Assembly (NCBI GenBank): GCA_010093485.1 | Contig: MU001495.1 | Coordinates: 1,383,470-1,447,469, forward strand | DNA: 64,000 nt | DNA from: Karstenula rhodostoma CBS 690.94 | Taxonomy: Eukaryota; Ascomycota; Dothideomycetes; Pleosporales; Didymosphaeriaceae | Direction of reading: 5' to 3' | In this document: positions 53,496-64,000 of the stretch, piece by piece | Layout: each line of letters opens with the position of its first letter | Numbering within the stretch: the stretch's first letter is position 1 | Position numbers and translations under genes: made by a program | Notes under the pieces: model-generated | Told to the model about the DNA's origin: nothing | Database searches by the model: none | Seen by the model: only the letters and a program-made list of their open reading frames with translations

Positions 53496-54570
53496 CCCTT
53501 CGGAGGCCCTGCAGGCCAACAGCGTAGGTCGAGATGGACATGGTCCCACACGGGTTCGAGGCTTGAGGTCAGAGATCTGCAGGGTCCTTCTGGATGCACC
53601 CTAGACCCGCTCATTCTACTTTGTTCTGGCGAGCCTGCACGGCGTATCACATGGCGGCGATGCACAAATGGCCGCGCACACGGGGAGAATCGAGATAGGG
53701 TGTTGGCCGTGCGCAGGGTCCAGTGCAGCTGCCTCTGGATGAGGTCATTGGCCATTGGCGGGACAGCCAGCCGACGAAAGGCATGGTCTTCGCCTTCTCC
53801 CCGGTCCCGCTGCGCGCTGGGCGGCTCGTCGGCGCCGCGAGATGACGGCGATGATGCAAGGCGCTGCCGTTGCTGCGGTCCGGGGCTGCTCCAGTGGCAA
53901 CGCGACGTCAGTGTCAGAGCCAGCGCAATTCGCATGCGCAAATGCACACCGGCCAGTGTTGGCAGCGTGCAAAAGCTCGACGTCATCCGGCCCGCCCGAA
54001 CCAGGTACGATCGGCGCGTGCGACCACCCCGCTAGCCCAGAGGGGACTGGCGCGTGGTCTGACCGTTGAACGCTCCTTCGGCCAGCCACCTCTGCCTCTG
54101 TACTGTCCACCGCTGTGTACTGTGTATGCACCTTTGTCCGCCCCATCCTCTTTCGCCCCAACCGACGTCAACAGTGACGCCAACCACGCTCCCATCGGTT
54201 TTTCCCCAGCACGCCCGCCGCCGACGCTTAATGTCCATTCTGCAGTGACCAGTCCCTGCATCTCCGTGCGACCCCTGACTTCACTCCGCATGCTCCTTCA
54301 GGCACATCATACATACGCCATGTCATACACAGGCCGCGGGCATGGAGCATGGAGCCCAAGTCGACGCCTCCGCCCTTGACAGGAACTCGCCAGCGAAACG
54401 AATTACCTACCGCGCGCCTCTGCAACCACCTGTCCTCCCGAGTCCCGCCATACCTCCCCCACCCGCAATACCTGCTAGTGTTGTTCCTCACGGTCCAACA
54501 TGGAAATCAGACCACGACATCGAGATGGCCGCTTTGAAGAGCCCACACGCGAGAGATATGCGGGCCTGCA

Positions 54571-54610
54571 CTGTCCCTGCCCGTCCCTGCCCGTCCCTGC
54601 CCGTCCCTGC
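54571..54610. repeat. 10-bp minisatellite CCGTCCCTGC x4
   Basis: Four tandem decamers, the first with CT in place of CC; a second short run of TGCGCC follows at 54639-54659. Confidence 0.9.
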
Positions 54611-55575
54611 TCGTCTCCACGTCGCACCTTCTGTTCGTCTGCGCCTGCGCCTGCGCCTGTTTCCAGCCGACCCGTCGTGTGTGTCCTCAAACGCCCCAAA
54701 ATCTCCTCTTTTGTGAACCCATGGTGCCTTTCGTTGCGCCTTCGGTTGCGATAGTCCACAGTGACGTATAGTGTGGCCGCACGCACTCTGGGGTCACGCC
54801 AAACACTCCACTTTAAAGCCCGCCAAGCACGTGTGAGCGGTCCCCCCGAGGCTGAACCACACCACAGCTATGACGACGAGCTTGTTGCTGTGCGGCGGTT
54901 GGCCTAGCGTCCGTTTGCCGGGTTCCGAATGCAGATGCAATCTTGTCCTTCTGCGATTGTTGATGCAGCAACGCGGCTATCACTGTCAACGTGGGGAGCC
55001 TAGCCTGCGGACATTGTTGTTGGACTATTGAATGTAGATCCGACTCCTCTCGCGAAACGTGATCGTCAGCATCTAGAACTCGAAAGGCGTCATGCGCGTT
55101 ACCATCCACCAGCCTCGCGCCATCACGACGCCTGCCCAACACCCTCTTCTCGGATCCCCAGCGTCATGCCATCTAGCGTGCGTCGGTGTTTCTCCCAACC
55201 AATCTAAGATTAATATACGCCGAGGCGCATGTCTCGGGACGCACCAAGCAAACACGGGAACCCAACTGAAAACGCAACATGTACCTGGTTGCACATCGTC
55301 ATATCCAAAAGGAGTATTGTTCTGGCCAACCACCTCGCTATATGCAGTCTACTCGCGCAGGGCTGAACGTTGCACCTGTGAAACTCGCGAAGCTGGCGCC
55401 TCTTCAACTTTGAAGTTTAGATAGATTCCGTTTTTACCTCGCTGCGCGCGCTTCTGGCCTTGCCCTAGTCTGCTACAGCTTTAATATAGGTGGAAGCTTA
55501 CGAGAGTCGTTTGTATTAAGCACAAAGGGTATATACAAGAAGCTAACGCATCGCTAATAGGGACTGGCTTCTGTC

Positions 55576-56602
55576 CTATGAAAGATCCTCGACCATGCGC
55601 TTGACGTTGAGATCGAACAATCCATCGCATGCGGAGATCTTGTTGAAGTACCACAGGTGCGCCGCTATATCCATGCCGCCGTTGTCACCATCGGGGATAA
55701 TCCGGACGTCCTGCGCTGTTACGTCTACCTTGTTACCGGTGGTGATATAGTACTCGGGCTGCACATGCGCATACGGCATCAAGAACGGGACGCTTGGCGG
55801 TAGTTTTGGGACAATGTCGTTTTTGTGTACGACCCGGAAGCTCTCTCCCTTGTCCGTCCCACTCAAGAATGTCGCCCACTCCTCGTTTCCAGACTTCGGG
55901 GCCCCGTATGTGTAGAGGTCAACTGGAATGTCAATGGTGCGTAGTGCTGCCGCACCAATGGTCCCCACAGCACCTCCAAGGCTGTGGCCTGTAATGATAA
56001 CCTTAAAGTCAGGATGTTCTGCTTGCGCTGCTTGGACGGCTTTGATGACGCCGTCTTGTACCTCGTTCCATGATTCCAGGAACCCGCTGTGAGCTCGGCA
56101 TCCGGAGCAAAAAGTCACGTCTTCCATTGGGAAGTCAAGGTTGGCTGCCCAGTTGTGGATGCTCTTTGAGCCGCGGAATGCGATAACAATCAGATGGTTG
56201 GTTGTGTCCGTGGTGACAAAGCCGGTCGCATCGGTCTCTGCCGAGCTATCAAGATGTTTCAGCTTGCATTACATCCAAAGACCATGTTGCACTTACTTCT
56301 CAAACTCGGTGAGCGTGCTCGTGTCTGCCGCCTCGACATTGCCACAGTTCTGCTCGTCACATGTAACCTTGGTGCCGGTGCTGTTGTTATTGCTTCTACA
56401 GTAAGCTGCCGCAGCGTACTGCTCGAAGAACGATAGCTTGTCGAAGATCTCAGTAGATACTGCGTCATCTCCGCATCGGTAAGCTTCATTCGACGCTCTG
56501 CTGCATACTGCACAGCATACCTCGCTTCTCCACTGGCGCTGCCCAACCCAACCCACTTAAACTACCAAGCGCCAGAAGCGCCGCAGACCTTACAAAAACC
56601 AT
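55576..56602 (-). CDS. Secreted class 3 lipase (alpha/beta-hydrolase)
   Basis: Three exons: 56521-56602, 56297-56459 and 55576-56245, giving 304 residues. Signal peptide (VRSAALLALGSLSGLGWAA) followed by a likely Kex2-type processing site EKR. Then DKLSFFEQYAAAAYC, a Cys pair region, HLIVIAFRGS (oxyanion), nucleophile elbow ITGHSLGGA, YTYGAPKSGN, RVVHKNDIVPKLPP with the catalytic Asp, and a His near HLWYFN. Length and motifs match fungal triacylglycerol lipases or feruloyl-esterase-like enzymes (Rhizomucor type). It acts outside the cell on esters. Confidence 0.92.
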
Positions 56603-58409
56603 TTTGTCTTGCTCTACAAGACCTAGTGAATGTGTGCAGAAGGTATCACGGCACTACCAAAGAATGCCCAAAGCGGAAACAGCTCGCGCGAGAATCGAAT
56701 AAAACGACAACCAAATGAGTGTATGAATAAATGAAAAATATAATACCAGAGGACGCACTCAAAACGCATGCGATCAGGCGCTTCCCCATCTTTTAACAGT
56801 ATCGTGTAGACAAAGTCCGTGAAACATGCGAAGGCGTGGTAGGGTACAATCTCCGCCACTTGCGACTACGCGAGCTGGTGGGGCGGCGCGTGCACAGCGT
56901 ATGAGGTCCGATATAAGCCTTTGTTCCAGGTACCCAATGCTTAGCCCTCGCATGCTTTGTTATTATTAGTTGGATGGGACGCGTCTGCGGCCTCTTACTC
57001 GATTACATCGAGAGTGCTTGGCTAAACACTTTAGTGAGACCAAAGAAAACAATTAGAGAGCCCGAAGGAATGTCAATCCAAGTTCGCATCCTGCGATTTT
57101 ACACATTAGGAGGGTGGTAAGCGTTTCGGAGGTGTGGAGCTCCTCCGGGGTGAGAGAGGCTGCGCCACGTCGGACTTCGTTGCGCACTGTTTTTAGGTGG
57201 CGTGGGTCCCTTCTTAGGACCGAGGGTGATGAAGGCTGTCCTAATACAATGCACGTCCAAGAACCACAGATATGAAATGCTTGACAGTACCTCGACGACT
57301 GGCAAGTTGTATGTTCTGGGGGTATGGTCCGGACACACTTGGCTGCGATTTGCTTGAAATACACAGAGATAGCCCTCTACACGTAGCAAACTTCACATAG
57401 ACTTATCTCTATCATAATGTTATCCGCCAACCAGCTACATATATCTATATTAATTTTGGAGTCCGAAGAAGCTGCCGAAGGGTCCAAAAGCCCAGCGGGT
57501 CGCCATTTGAGTGATAGATGAGATAGTCGACCGTTTTGGCGGACAAGATTCTCATACATATTTCACCACAATCCGCTTTCCGCAGACAAACAACGTATAT
57601 GAAACAATAACACGGATTTATTAAATAAGCTTGCAAAGTATGGAAACATGGTGGGCTGTGGTTCGCACAATTTACAGGATGGTAGACCTACTCTGCCTAC
57701 AGACCAAATATACATAGATCTCTACCGATATATCCTCCGCAAACTGGAGAATTTTATTCTATAGTAAAAAGATCCTGTAGAGTGGGTCTGAAAGGTCTAG
57801 AAATGCGTCGGGTTGAATTTTCCACCTATGCTAGGTTCCAAGGTAGGTTCATACTATAAGAGCCTTCGTGGGAATATACTCATTGGCGACGCTATCCGCT
57901 GGCTCAGAATATTTTAATTATAGAATATTAACCAGATTAGACAACCCAGATGGGTCCGAGATACAGCGGGCTGCCGTTAGCGAATTTATTCAATTCATTG
58001 GTTTACTGCTGTAGGCTGTCTTGCGACCGTATTTCTCTGCGACAACATAACCCGCTCACTGGAAAGGTGTACGGATTCATGAGACTGATCAATACAGTGA
58101 GTTTGAAAGGCCTGGATACGTAGCGGATAGCTGTCCCTGTGCGCGGACGATCGATCTCTGCCAAGGGCGCTTTTTGCACAAGAGGTCTGCCAAATTTCCT
58201 TATGGCAATCTGACCCAGGAAAGCATAAGGTCGCAAGGATTCACCGAAGGCGATTTATCTTTCTAGTACTACAAGAACCGCAGTAAGCGGTATTTTCCTC
58301 AACTCGTTCTATCAATCTTTGGTACAGGACTCTAGGCATAAAATCAGGGCCTCTTTCCCTTCCTGCTCGAGCACCATCACAGATCACTCCACTCTCTACT
58401 TTTCAGCAT
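56603..58409. other. Intergenic, A+T-richer interval of about 1.8 kb
   Basis: Visibly A+T-rich from about 57360 to 58330. Contains a minus-strand frame (57053-57364) whose C terminus looks coding, and another at 58003-58236; neither could be assigned. Possibly decayed gene or transposon remains. Confidence 0.4.
57053..57364 (-). pseudogene. Possible decayed gene fragment
   Basis: The last 55 residues of this frame (RDPRHLKTVRNEVRRGAASL, then TPEELHTSETLTTLLMCKIAGCELGLTFLRAL) have the texture of a real helical C terminus. The preceding sequence and the A+T-rich DNA beyond it are not coding-like. No family named; low confidence. Confidence 0.22.
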
Positions 58410-59638
58410 CTATCGCACAGCCTCCTCCTCGCTATCACTATCCTCTTCCTTCCTATATAGAAAGTACTGTATAAACACTCCAGCATCAAGAAGTAACGTC
58501 CCGAAGCTCCCTAACAACCAGCTCAAATTAACCGCAATATACCGTCCGTAGATGCTTAAGACCTCCCCTTGCCTGCAATGCACCGGCCTGCTACAAACAG
58601 GCTTGTACGCTACAATGCTCAACACATACGTCAAGTTACCGATGCAAGCGAACAGGAAGAACAGCATAGAGATGCCATCGGTAGACTTTCGGCGGTAGTT
58701 GAGCAGGAGCTGCGGGATGCGAGAACCGAGGTAGAGTGCAGCGCAGATGTAGCCGAAGACTTGGCCCCAGAGGTTGAACTGCAGCGTCTCGGGCGACGGC
58801 TCCGTTGGCGGGGGCGAGGTCGCATTGGAGCGCGTCGTGGAAAGCCACCAGCCGAAGACACCGGAGGCACAGACGATGATGATGAGGCCGAAATTGAATA
58901 ATACAGCTTGCAGCGCTGAAGGATTGTGCGGGCGTGGCGGTGGCTTGTTGGGTGCTGGACTGGTGTCGTCGTGCAGTGGAGTTACGGGCGAGAGATGCGT
59001 GCTTGAAACGGAGAGGAAGCGCTCGCGGAAGGAATGTGCGGAGTGTGCAGACCCGCGTCTGCGTCCATCTGCGTCTGAGATCCTGGGCGGTGTGTGGAAT
59101 CCGTTGCCTGGCAGGTCGTGTCTATCTCGTAAAGACGGAGAGAGGAGGGGTGAGTGTTCAGAAGGTACAGTTGGTTCCTCATCTTCTTCTGCCGACTCCT
59201 CTCTAGAACCCACTGGGTCGGTGAGGCGGAAACCTTCATACCAGAAGTACTGGCCCAGCAGCACAATGTCTGCAAGGGTGTAATACACGGCTAGTATAGT
59301 CATCGTAGGAAGCACGCCTTGCAGGACGGCCCCAAAGATGTTGAAGAAATCACCCAGTAGCCATATTGTGATGAAGACAACTGAAAGGCCTTCTGCTGAT
59401 CCTCTTTTCCAATTTTCGATGATTTGCGGTGAAAAGACCACTACTCATTTGTTAGCCAAATTTTCTTGGAGGGTGGTACACGTGAAGGAAAAAATCCAAA
59501 CAGTCCACATTGTGTATCAATCCAGGATTAACGGTAATATAGCATGAACATACCTATCCAACAAGCGATGGAAACAGATCCGCATATCTGACTGATGGCA
59601 TCAATGTCCAGACGCAAACCCTGACTTGGAGGAAACAT
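58410..59638 (-). CDS. PQ-loop repeat vacuolar amino-acid transporter (Ypq/PQLC2-like)
   Basis: Two exons, 59554-59638 and 58410-59440, giving 371 residues. Exon 1 gives ISQICGSVSIACWIV, joining to VFSPQIIENWKRGSAEGLS, the first PQ loop; the second is SRIPQLLLNYRRKSTDGIS near residue 280. Seven hydrophobic segments; a Ser/Pro/Arg-rich cytosolic loop of about 100 residues lies between TM3 and TM4 and is longer than in yeast Ypq1; the tail is acidic. Known relatives export basic amino acids across the vacuolar or lysosomal membrane. Substrate inferred. Confidence 0.9.
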
Positions 59639-60265
59639 TTTTGCCTATGACGTAGCAGTCCACGATTTGACAATGTCCTCGTCCCTTCTTTTTTTCTGTA
59701 CCTCGCTCTTTCCCAATGAGAGTGACCTAATGCGAATTTGTGTGCTACCCTGGAGTGGCCCAGTTGACTTGAAGCTGGCAGTGGCGTCTATGGTAGGAAA
59801 ATCGTGATATGCCGGTGACTCCGAGGCAATGGCGGGCTTTGAAGTAACTGTACGCCACGCTCTCAGTGCAATGCAGACCCTCTGACGATTTTAAATGGCA
59901 GAAGAATGATAGGAAATAATGCGATTCATTGATGAGGTCAGCGTGAGAGCAAAGTGCCAAATCAATGGCGCAAAGTGCGCTCATCCCGAAGTTGAAGCGG
60001 AGTGGCTGGATTGTTACATAATGCCAAGACACGAGATCTGGGGAAATCGTGCCGACAGGGATCTTCTTCACGATGCAGGTACAGGCTGTACTAGCCCCTT
60101 TTAGGATGGCAAGACAACAAGTCGTGTGCCCTTTCATTGATACATGTGTCGTTGCATCAGAGAGCCTTTCATGAGTATCATCAATCGTTTCATGCAGTAT
60201 CTATAGTCTACGTTGCGAGGCATGGTTTGTCCAAAACAATGCTGTGCAGGAGGCGTCATCTGCGA
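59639..60265. other. Intergenic, nothing recognised
   Basis: Upstream region of the PQ-loop gene and 3' flank of the auxilin gene; only short frames. Confidence 0.5.
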
Positions 60266-63146
60266 CTATAGGCCGTTTTCCGCCTTGAACTTGTCCCAGG
60301 CTTCGTTCAGCGTTGCGAAAACTGCGGCGCTGATCATTTTCTGCTCGGTAGTAGCGGATTGAGATATCTGGGATCGCATTAGCACGCCTGTATTTGATTA
60401 TCACATGACAGAAGCTTACCTTGTCAGGATGCACTTTGGCTATGGCCTTCATGTATATGATCTTAACCTTGTTTGGCATGACGAGGTCACCCATATTGAC
60501 CTTGTTCCAACCCGCTTCAGGCCAAAGAACTTTGTCGAGCGATCCCAGCAACGCACGCAAGTTGTCTGCCTTGGTGCCCTTCCAAGCGACGAGCTTGGCA
60601 TCGACTGAATCCGAAAGCGCGAACTTCTCGTCATCTGCTTTCTCGGCCGCAGCATTCGCAGCCTTCAGCTTCTTGACAGCTTCAGACTCCTTAGCTGGGC
60701 CAAGGTCCGACATGGCCGAAGGTTTCGGTGGCGGTTTCCGGACAGGTGCTCGTTTGGGCGCCGTAGATTGGTTCCCGCCGCCTGCGGCCTTCTCACAGCG
60801 ATTGCGCCCCTGAATACTTATGGACCCACCGACGCCTGCCTCAACTGCTTCTTTCCAGACTTTGCCGGCATCAGCCCACTTCTCCATGTTCTCGAGCGCT
60901 TCGGCTTTTCGCATGAGGGCCTTGCCGTAGAACTCTCTCATATCTTTATCAGATTCGCTACCCCCCACAATAATTTTCTCGCCCTCACCCTTAGAGACCC
61001 CGATAATTTCGAGCGCAGAGTCTGCATCAGAGATTGCGGCTTTGGGGTCGCCCACCTTGATGTTGGTAACGGCACGGTTACACAATACAATGATCATTAC
61101 AGGATGAGTTGCAGGAAGGGGCCCGATGGCGGAAGAGTACGCAGCGTGTGCAGCCGCGTAATCACCCCGCTTGAATGCTTCGGACCCTTTCTGTCGATAA
61201 GATGCTGATTGATTGAGCGCTGACGAGGAGGCAGGCGGAATCCGACGAGGCGGTGCTTTCGGTTTCTGGGGTGGAGGTGTGACAGCAGGGCTTCTAGGTT
61301 TAGGTGCAGATTGCGTTGCTTTCAGGAAAGGATTATTCGACTGTGCAGGTGTGGGCTGTCGAGATGTTGAGGTGGGCGGTGAAGGGGCTGGTTGCTCAGA
61401 AGAGAAAAGATCGGGTTGAGGCGTGGTTTTCTTTCGTCGCGACGGACTTATGTAGGCCTGTGGGCTCTGCTCCTCAAGGTCCTGACGAGTTAGTTTGTGA
61501 GCAGGTCGTTTGTCTACAACCTGTTGACGCAAAGATGGAGACTGGGAGGACATGCGCTCTGGGCGTCCGTTGCGAGATTCTTGTCGCAAGTCGTGCGGCT
61601 CTCGTCTCGGCCGTACAGGAAGCGGTTCCGGATCTTGATGTGCAGCAGATGGTCGTGACGGTTTAGTCGGTCGCCCACCAGCTTCCAACATCATGGCTTC
61701 ATCCGTGACATTAGCAGCGGGCGCTTTGCCCCGCGATGTATTTGCAGCTGTAGCCTGAGCGTCTCGCATCCATTTAGGCATGTTGGGATCGCCGTCTTGT
61801 TGAAATTCTGCAACTGCCCTTTGCGCTTTCTTTTGGGTTGTCTTCCAGAGCGAATTTGCCGACTTGAAGAGCGTACTTCCTATCTCGGATGCGAACTGCG
61901 AAACATCCTTCTCCTGTCCTGGCCCTTCTTTTCTGCGTTGGCCAGACTGGCTTCTGCTTTCTTCACCACGCATCCAGGCGGGGGCGGCGCCACCAGCACT
62001 CGAATCACGAGGCTTTTGCCTGGGATCACTACGTCTTGACCGTTCGTCGAGTTCATCCGGGCTATGCCGCGACCTTTCTTGACTGCGATCCTGAGTCTTC
62101 TGCTTAGCTTCTGCATGCGCCTGATTTAGAAGCCAACCAACGGCCGCTTGAACATCCAACCCCGACTCGGTCGTTGCCAGAGCAATGGCAGATTTTTCGG
62201 CGGGAAATCCCATGTCGACAAGTTCAGCGACAGCTTTATCATGTGGACTGGCAGCAGCTGGTGTCGATTGACGTGGGGTCGAGAGTTTGACCTCCGGTTC
62301 CGGGGCAGGTCTCATCTGGAATTCGGAGACCGGTTTGCTGAGCAGGCCTAGAATATCGTCGTCTCCCGCAGGCGCTGACACAGGGGGATGTTGATTTGTT
62401 GATTTTTGTGCCAACTGATTAAGGCCGAACATATCATCGTCGTCATCGTTCACAAAAGTGTTGTTCAGAGTCTGTGGGGCTGGGGTATGCCCTCGTGAGC
62501 TATAGGTGCCACTTGCTGGTGTGCTGCGACCGCTGTCGAAAGACGGGGGCGGAAAGTGGCTGGACGCATCGACGGGGGCGCTGGCGTTGAAAGCGGAGAG
62601 GAGATCATCGTCGGCCGGCGGAGATTGTATGGGGCGTTTGATGGAGGTGTCGAGGGCAGCGAACGGCTTGTTGATGGTGCTTGAAAGGTTCTGCGTGGCC
62701 GAAGCATTTGGTGTAGGGCGCCGCAAACCAACCGCCGCGGGCTCAGGCGTGCTCTTCCCACTGCCCAGATTGTCCAAGAAGGTTGAACCCGGTGCGCCAA
62801 AATGCGTATCATACTGCTTCTGCCGCTCTGCCTCCTGGCGCAGCCTCTCTTCATACAACTGGCGCTGCCGTTCGGCAAGGGATAGGTTGTTCGTAGCAGA
62901 CTTGGAGCTGTTACCCGCGATGAGGTTGGCGAAGCTATCGTTCGCGGGCGTTGCGGGCTTCGAGGGCGCCTTGAACGGTCGGTTGCCTCCACCAGCTGCT
63001 CCGGCACCCGATTGCTGTGCAGAGAGAGGCGTGGAGCGGCCGGAGAACTGGGGCGCGGGGCTCTGGCGGAACGGAGGAAAGGCGGTCGGTGTGCTGGACT
63101 GTTGTTTGGGAGGGGCCGACCAGTCAAGGCCGGCAAGATCGTCCAT
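60266..63146 (-). CDS. SWA2: UBA-TPR-J-domain auxilin (Swa2-like)
   Basis: Two exons, 60420-63146 and 60266-60367, giving 942 residues. N-terminal disordered half with short DLL/DDL-type and LAGLDW motifs suited to clathrin or adaptor binding; UBA domain at about 300-350 (AELVDMGFPAEKSAIALA); central disordered stretch; TPR region from about 645 (YRQKGSEAFKRGDYAAAHAAYSSAI); and a C-terminal J domain whose HPD (AKVHPDK) lies at the end of exon 1. Splicing restores the last helix ISQSATTEQKMISAAVFATL and NEAWDKFKAENGL; without it the frame runs to 60201 in unrelated sequence. Auxilin recruits Hsp70 to uncoat clathrin vesicles. Confidence 0.93.
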
Positions 63147-63792
63147 GATACGCGAGTGGAAGATGTGTGTCTGTAGGGCAAGTGTCAGGCGCTGACTAGA
63201 TCATTGCAGCGATTGTTGCGCACGACAGCACGAAGGCCAGCGTGTTGCGACTCGTGCTCTGTCCTTCTTCGGAGGTGGTTGTGGCGCAGGAACGCCACAG
63301 CTTCAGCCTCACCCCCACCCTTTTTCATGCGTGCTCTTGACGCAGGGAGGGTAGTCTACTCCGGGCATAAAAAACACCACACCTTGACAATGGTGACAGC
63401 ACTTTGGCAGCAGCGCACGTCATTTACGAAGCACAGCGAGTCTTGACACGCATTGACTAGGAGATGTGCATCTGATGGCATGTGGCTGCTGTGACGGAGC
63501 GCAATTGCGAATTGCTTTGCGGTCACAGTGCACAACAAGGCATTCGCAGTCATCTCTTTGAGCTTGGACTTCGGATGCTTCCGTAGGAGTAATCCCAGAT
63601 GAATAACTCGCAAGTCAGGCATACACCGGCATGGGCTTCAGCAGACGCACCTTCACGCCTGATCAGCGACATGTAGCGCACGTGTTATGTCAACCCAAGG
63701 CTTTGACTTTGTTCGTCTTTTGCAGGACCACCTCGATCTGTGCCGGAGCGAGATAGCGCAGATTGGAGTGATTCCTCCAGGATAACACGTGG
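63147..63792. other. Intergenic, nothing recognised
   Basis: Upstream region of the auxilin gene. No gene seen. Confidence 0.5.
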
Positions 63793-64000
63793 TCAGTGAG
63801 GATGATCTACGCCGCGGCGGAGCACGTTCCCGGTTTCGCGGATACTGGTGCCAAGCCATCGTGGACTCTTGTCAAAAGCCTTCTGGAAAGTGGGAGACTT
63901 TAGAATGGTGCATCGTCCAGAGACTGCGAGCGTGCTTGCTGACTCGTGGGGCGCTAACTTACTCAGTGTGTGTTGCCTCTTGCAGCGACTGGGAATCGGC
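63793..64000 (-). CDS. Possible 3' end of a gene cut by the window edge
   Basis: A minus frame ending at the TGA at 63793-63795 reads FQKAFDKSPRWLGTSIRETG, then NVLRRGVDHPH, which looks like a real C terminus. Just upstream a good donor (GAGTAAGT near 63964) suggests a spliced gene continuing beyond 64000, but no acceptor that keeps phase was settled. Family unknown. Confidence 0.28.
   Translation of the reverse strand, partial: PIPSRCKRQHTLSKLAPHESASTLAVSGRCTILKSPTFQKAFDKSPRWLGTSIRETGNVLRRGVDHPH

Larger units (their letters stand above)
53356..55575. other. Long intergenic interval of about 2.2 kb
   Basis: Several long frames on both strands lack family motifs and overlap each other, typical of G+C-rich non-coding DNA. 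Simple repeats at 54571-54610 and 54639-54659. It contains the upstream region of the 80-residue protein gene and the 3' flank of the lipase gene. Confidence 0.5.

Noticed and set aside
53457..54035. 192-residue plus-strand frame and overlapping frames nearby
   Set aside because: G+C-rich non-coding DNA gives long open frames in several phases; no motif and Arg/Ser-biased composition.
60201..60265. Read-through C terminus of the auxilin frame
   Set aside because: Splicing after HPDK restores the last J-domain helix and an earlier stop.
1..64000. tRNA, rRNA, CRISPR arrays and prokaryotic operons
   Set aside because: No cloverleaf with paired A and B boxes was found by eye; introns and gene content are those of a fungal nucleus, so CRISPR and operons do not apply.

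Overview
The window is nuclear DNA of a filamentous ascomycete (Pezizomycotina), most likely a dothideomycete such as a member of the Pleosporales. Evidence for this: most genes carry short GT-AG introns of about 44-100 nt; the gene families are typically filamentous-fungal (an EF-hand NADPH oxidase of the NoxC type, a seven-helix fungal rhodopsin-domain protein, F-box proteins, a secreted class 3 lipase, the SAGA/NuA4 scaffold Tra1); and decayed repeats show C-to-T and G-to-A type changes like those left by repeat-induced point mutation. The species cannot be named from the sequence. No secondary-metabolite cluster, rRNA, tRNA or complete transposase gene was seen.

Left part (1-12990): the 3' two thirds of TRA1, a possible 58-residue single-pass membrane protein, an AT-hook protein, a degenerate 81-bp tandem repeat split by a 137-bp foldback element (MITE) in a TA target, a DEDDh RNA exonuclease, and a four-exon Mpo1-type (DUF962) protein. 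13737-21444: a seven-exon MFS sugar transporter, about 2 kb of gene-poor DNA holding a decayed repeat copy, an ATP-grasp enzyme with a mitochondrial-type N terminus, and a rhodopsin-domain membrane protein.

Middle (22404-41578): an F-box remnant, a nuclear-type protein with two SUMO-interaction motifs and duplicated modules, a p24-family cargo receptor, the USP7-type deubiquitinase Ubp15 (with a GC-AG intron), a mitochondrial PDK/BCKDH kinase, a 679-residue protein of unknown function, an F-box protein, a disordered unknown protein, and SPO11, whose exon 7 carries an apparent one-base frameshift.

Right part (42274-64000): the CAF-1 large subunit behind two MluI cell-cycle boxes, a membrane-anchored pepsin-fold protein that lacks the first catalytic Asp, NoxC, an alpha/beta-hydrolase, a repeat-bearing gap, a small 80-residue conserved-looking protein, a secreted lipase, a PQ-loop vacuolar transporter, a UBA-TPR-J-domain auxilin (Swa2 type), and the edge of one more possible gene.

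The genes are mostly unrelated housekeeping and accessory loci, each with its own promoter. Broad themes are chromatin and genome maintenance (TRA1, SPO11, CAF-1, SIM protein), mitochondrial and redox function (PDK, ATP-grasp, NoxC), ubiquitin (UBP15, F-box) and membrane traffic (p24, auxilin, PQ-loop). Exon borders given here were read by eye from splice signals, reading phase and remembered family conservation; no alignment was run.
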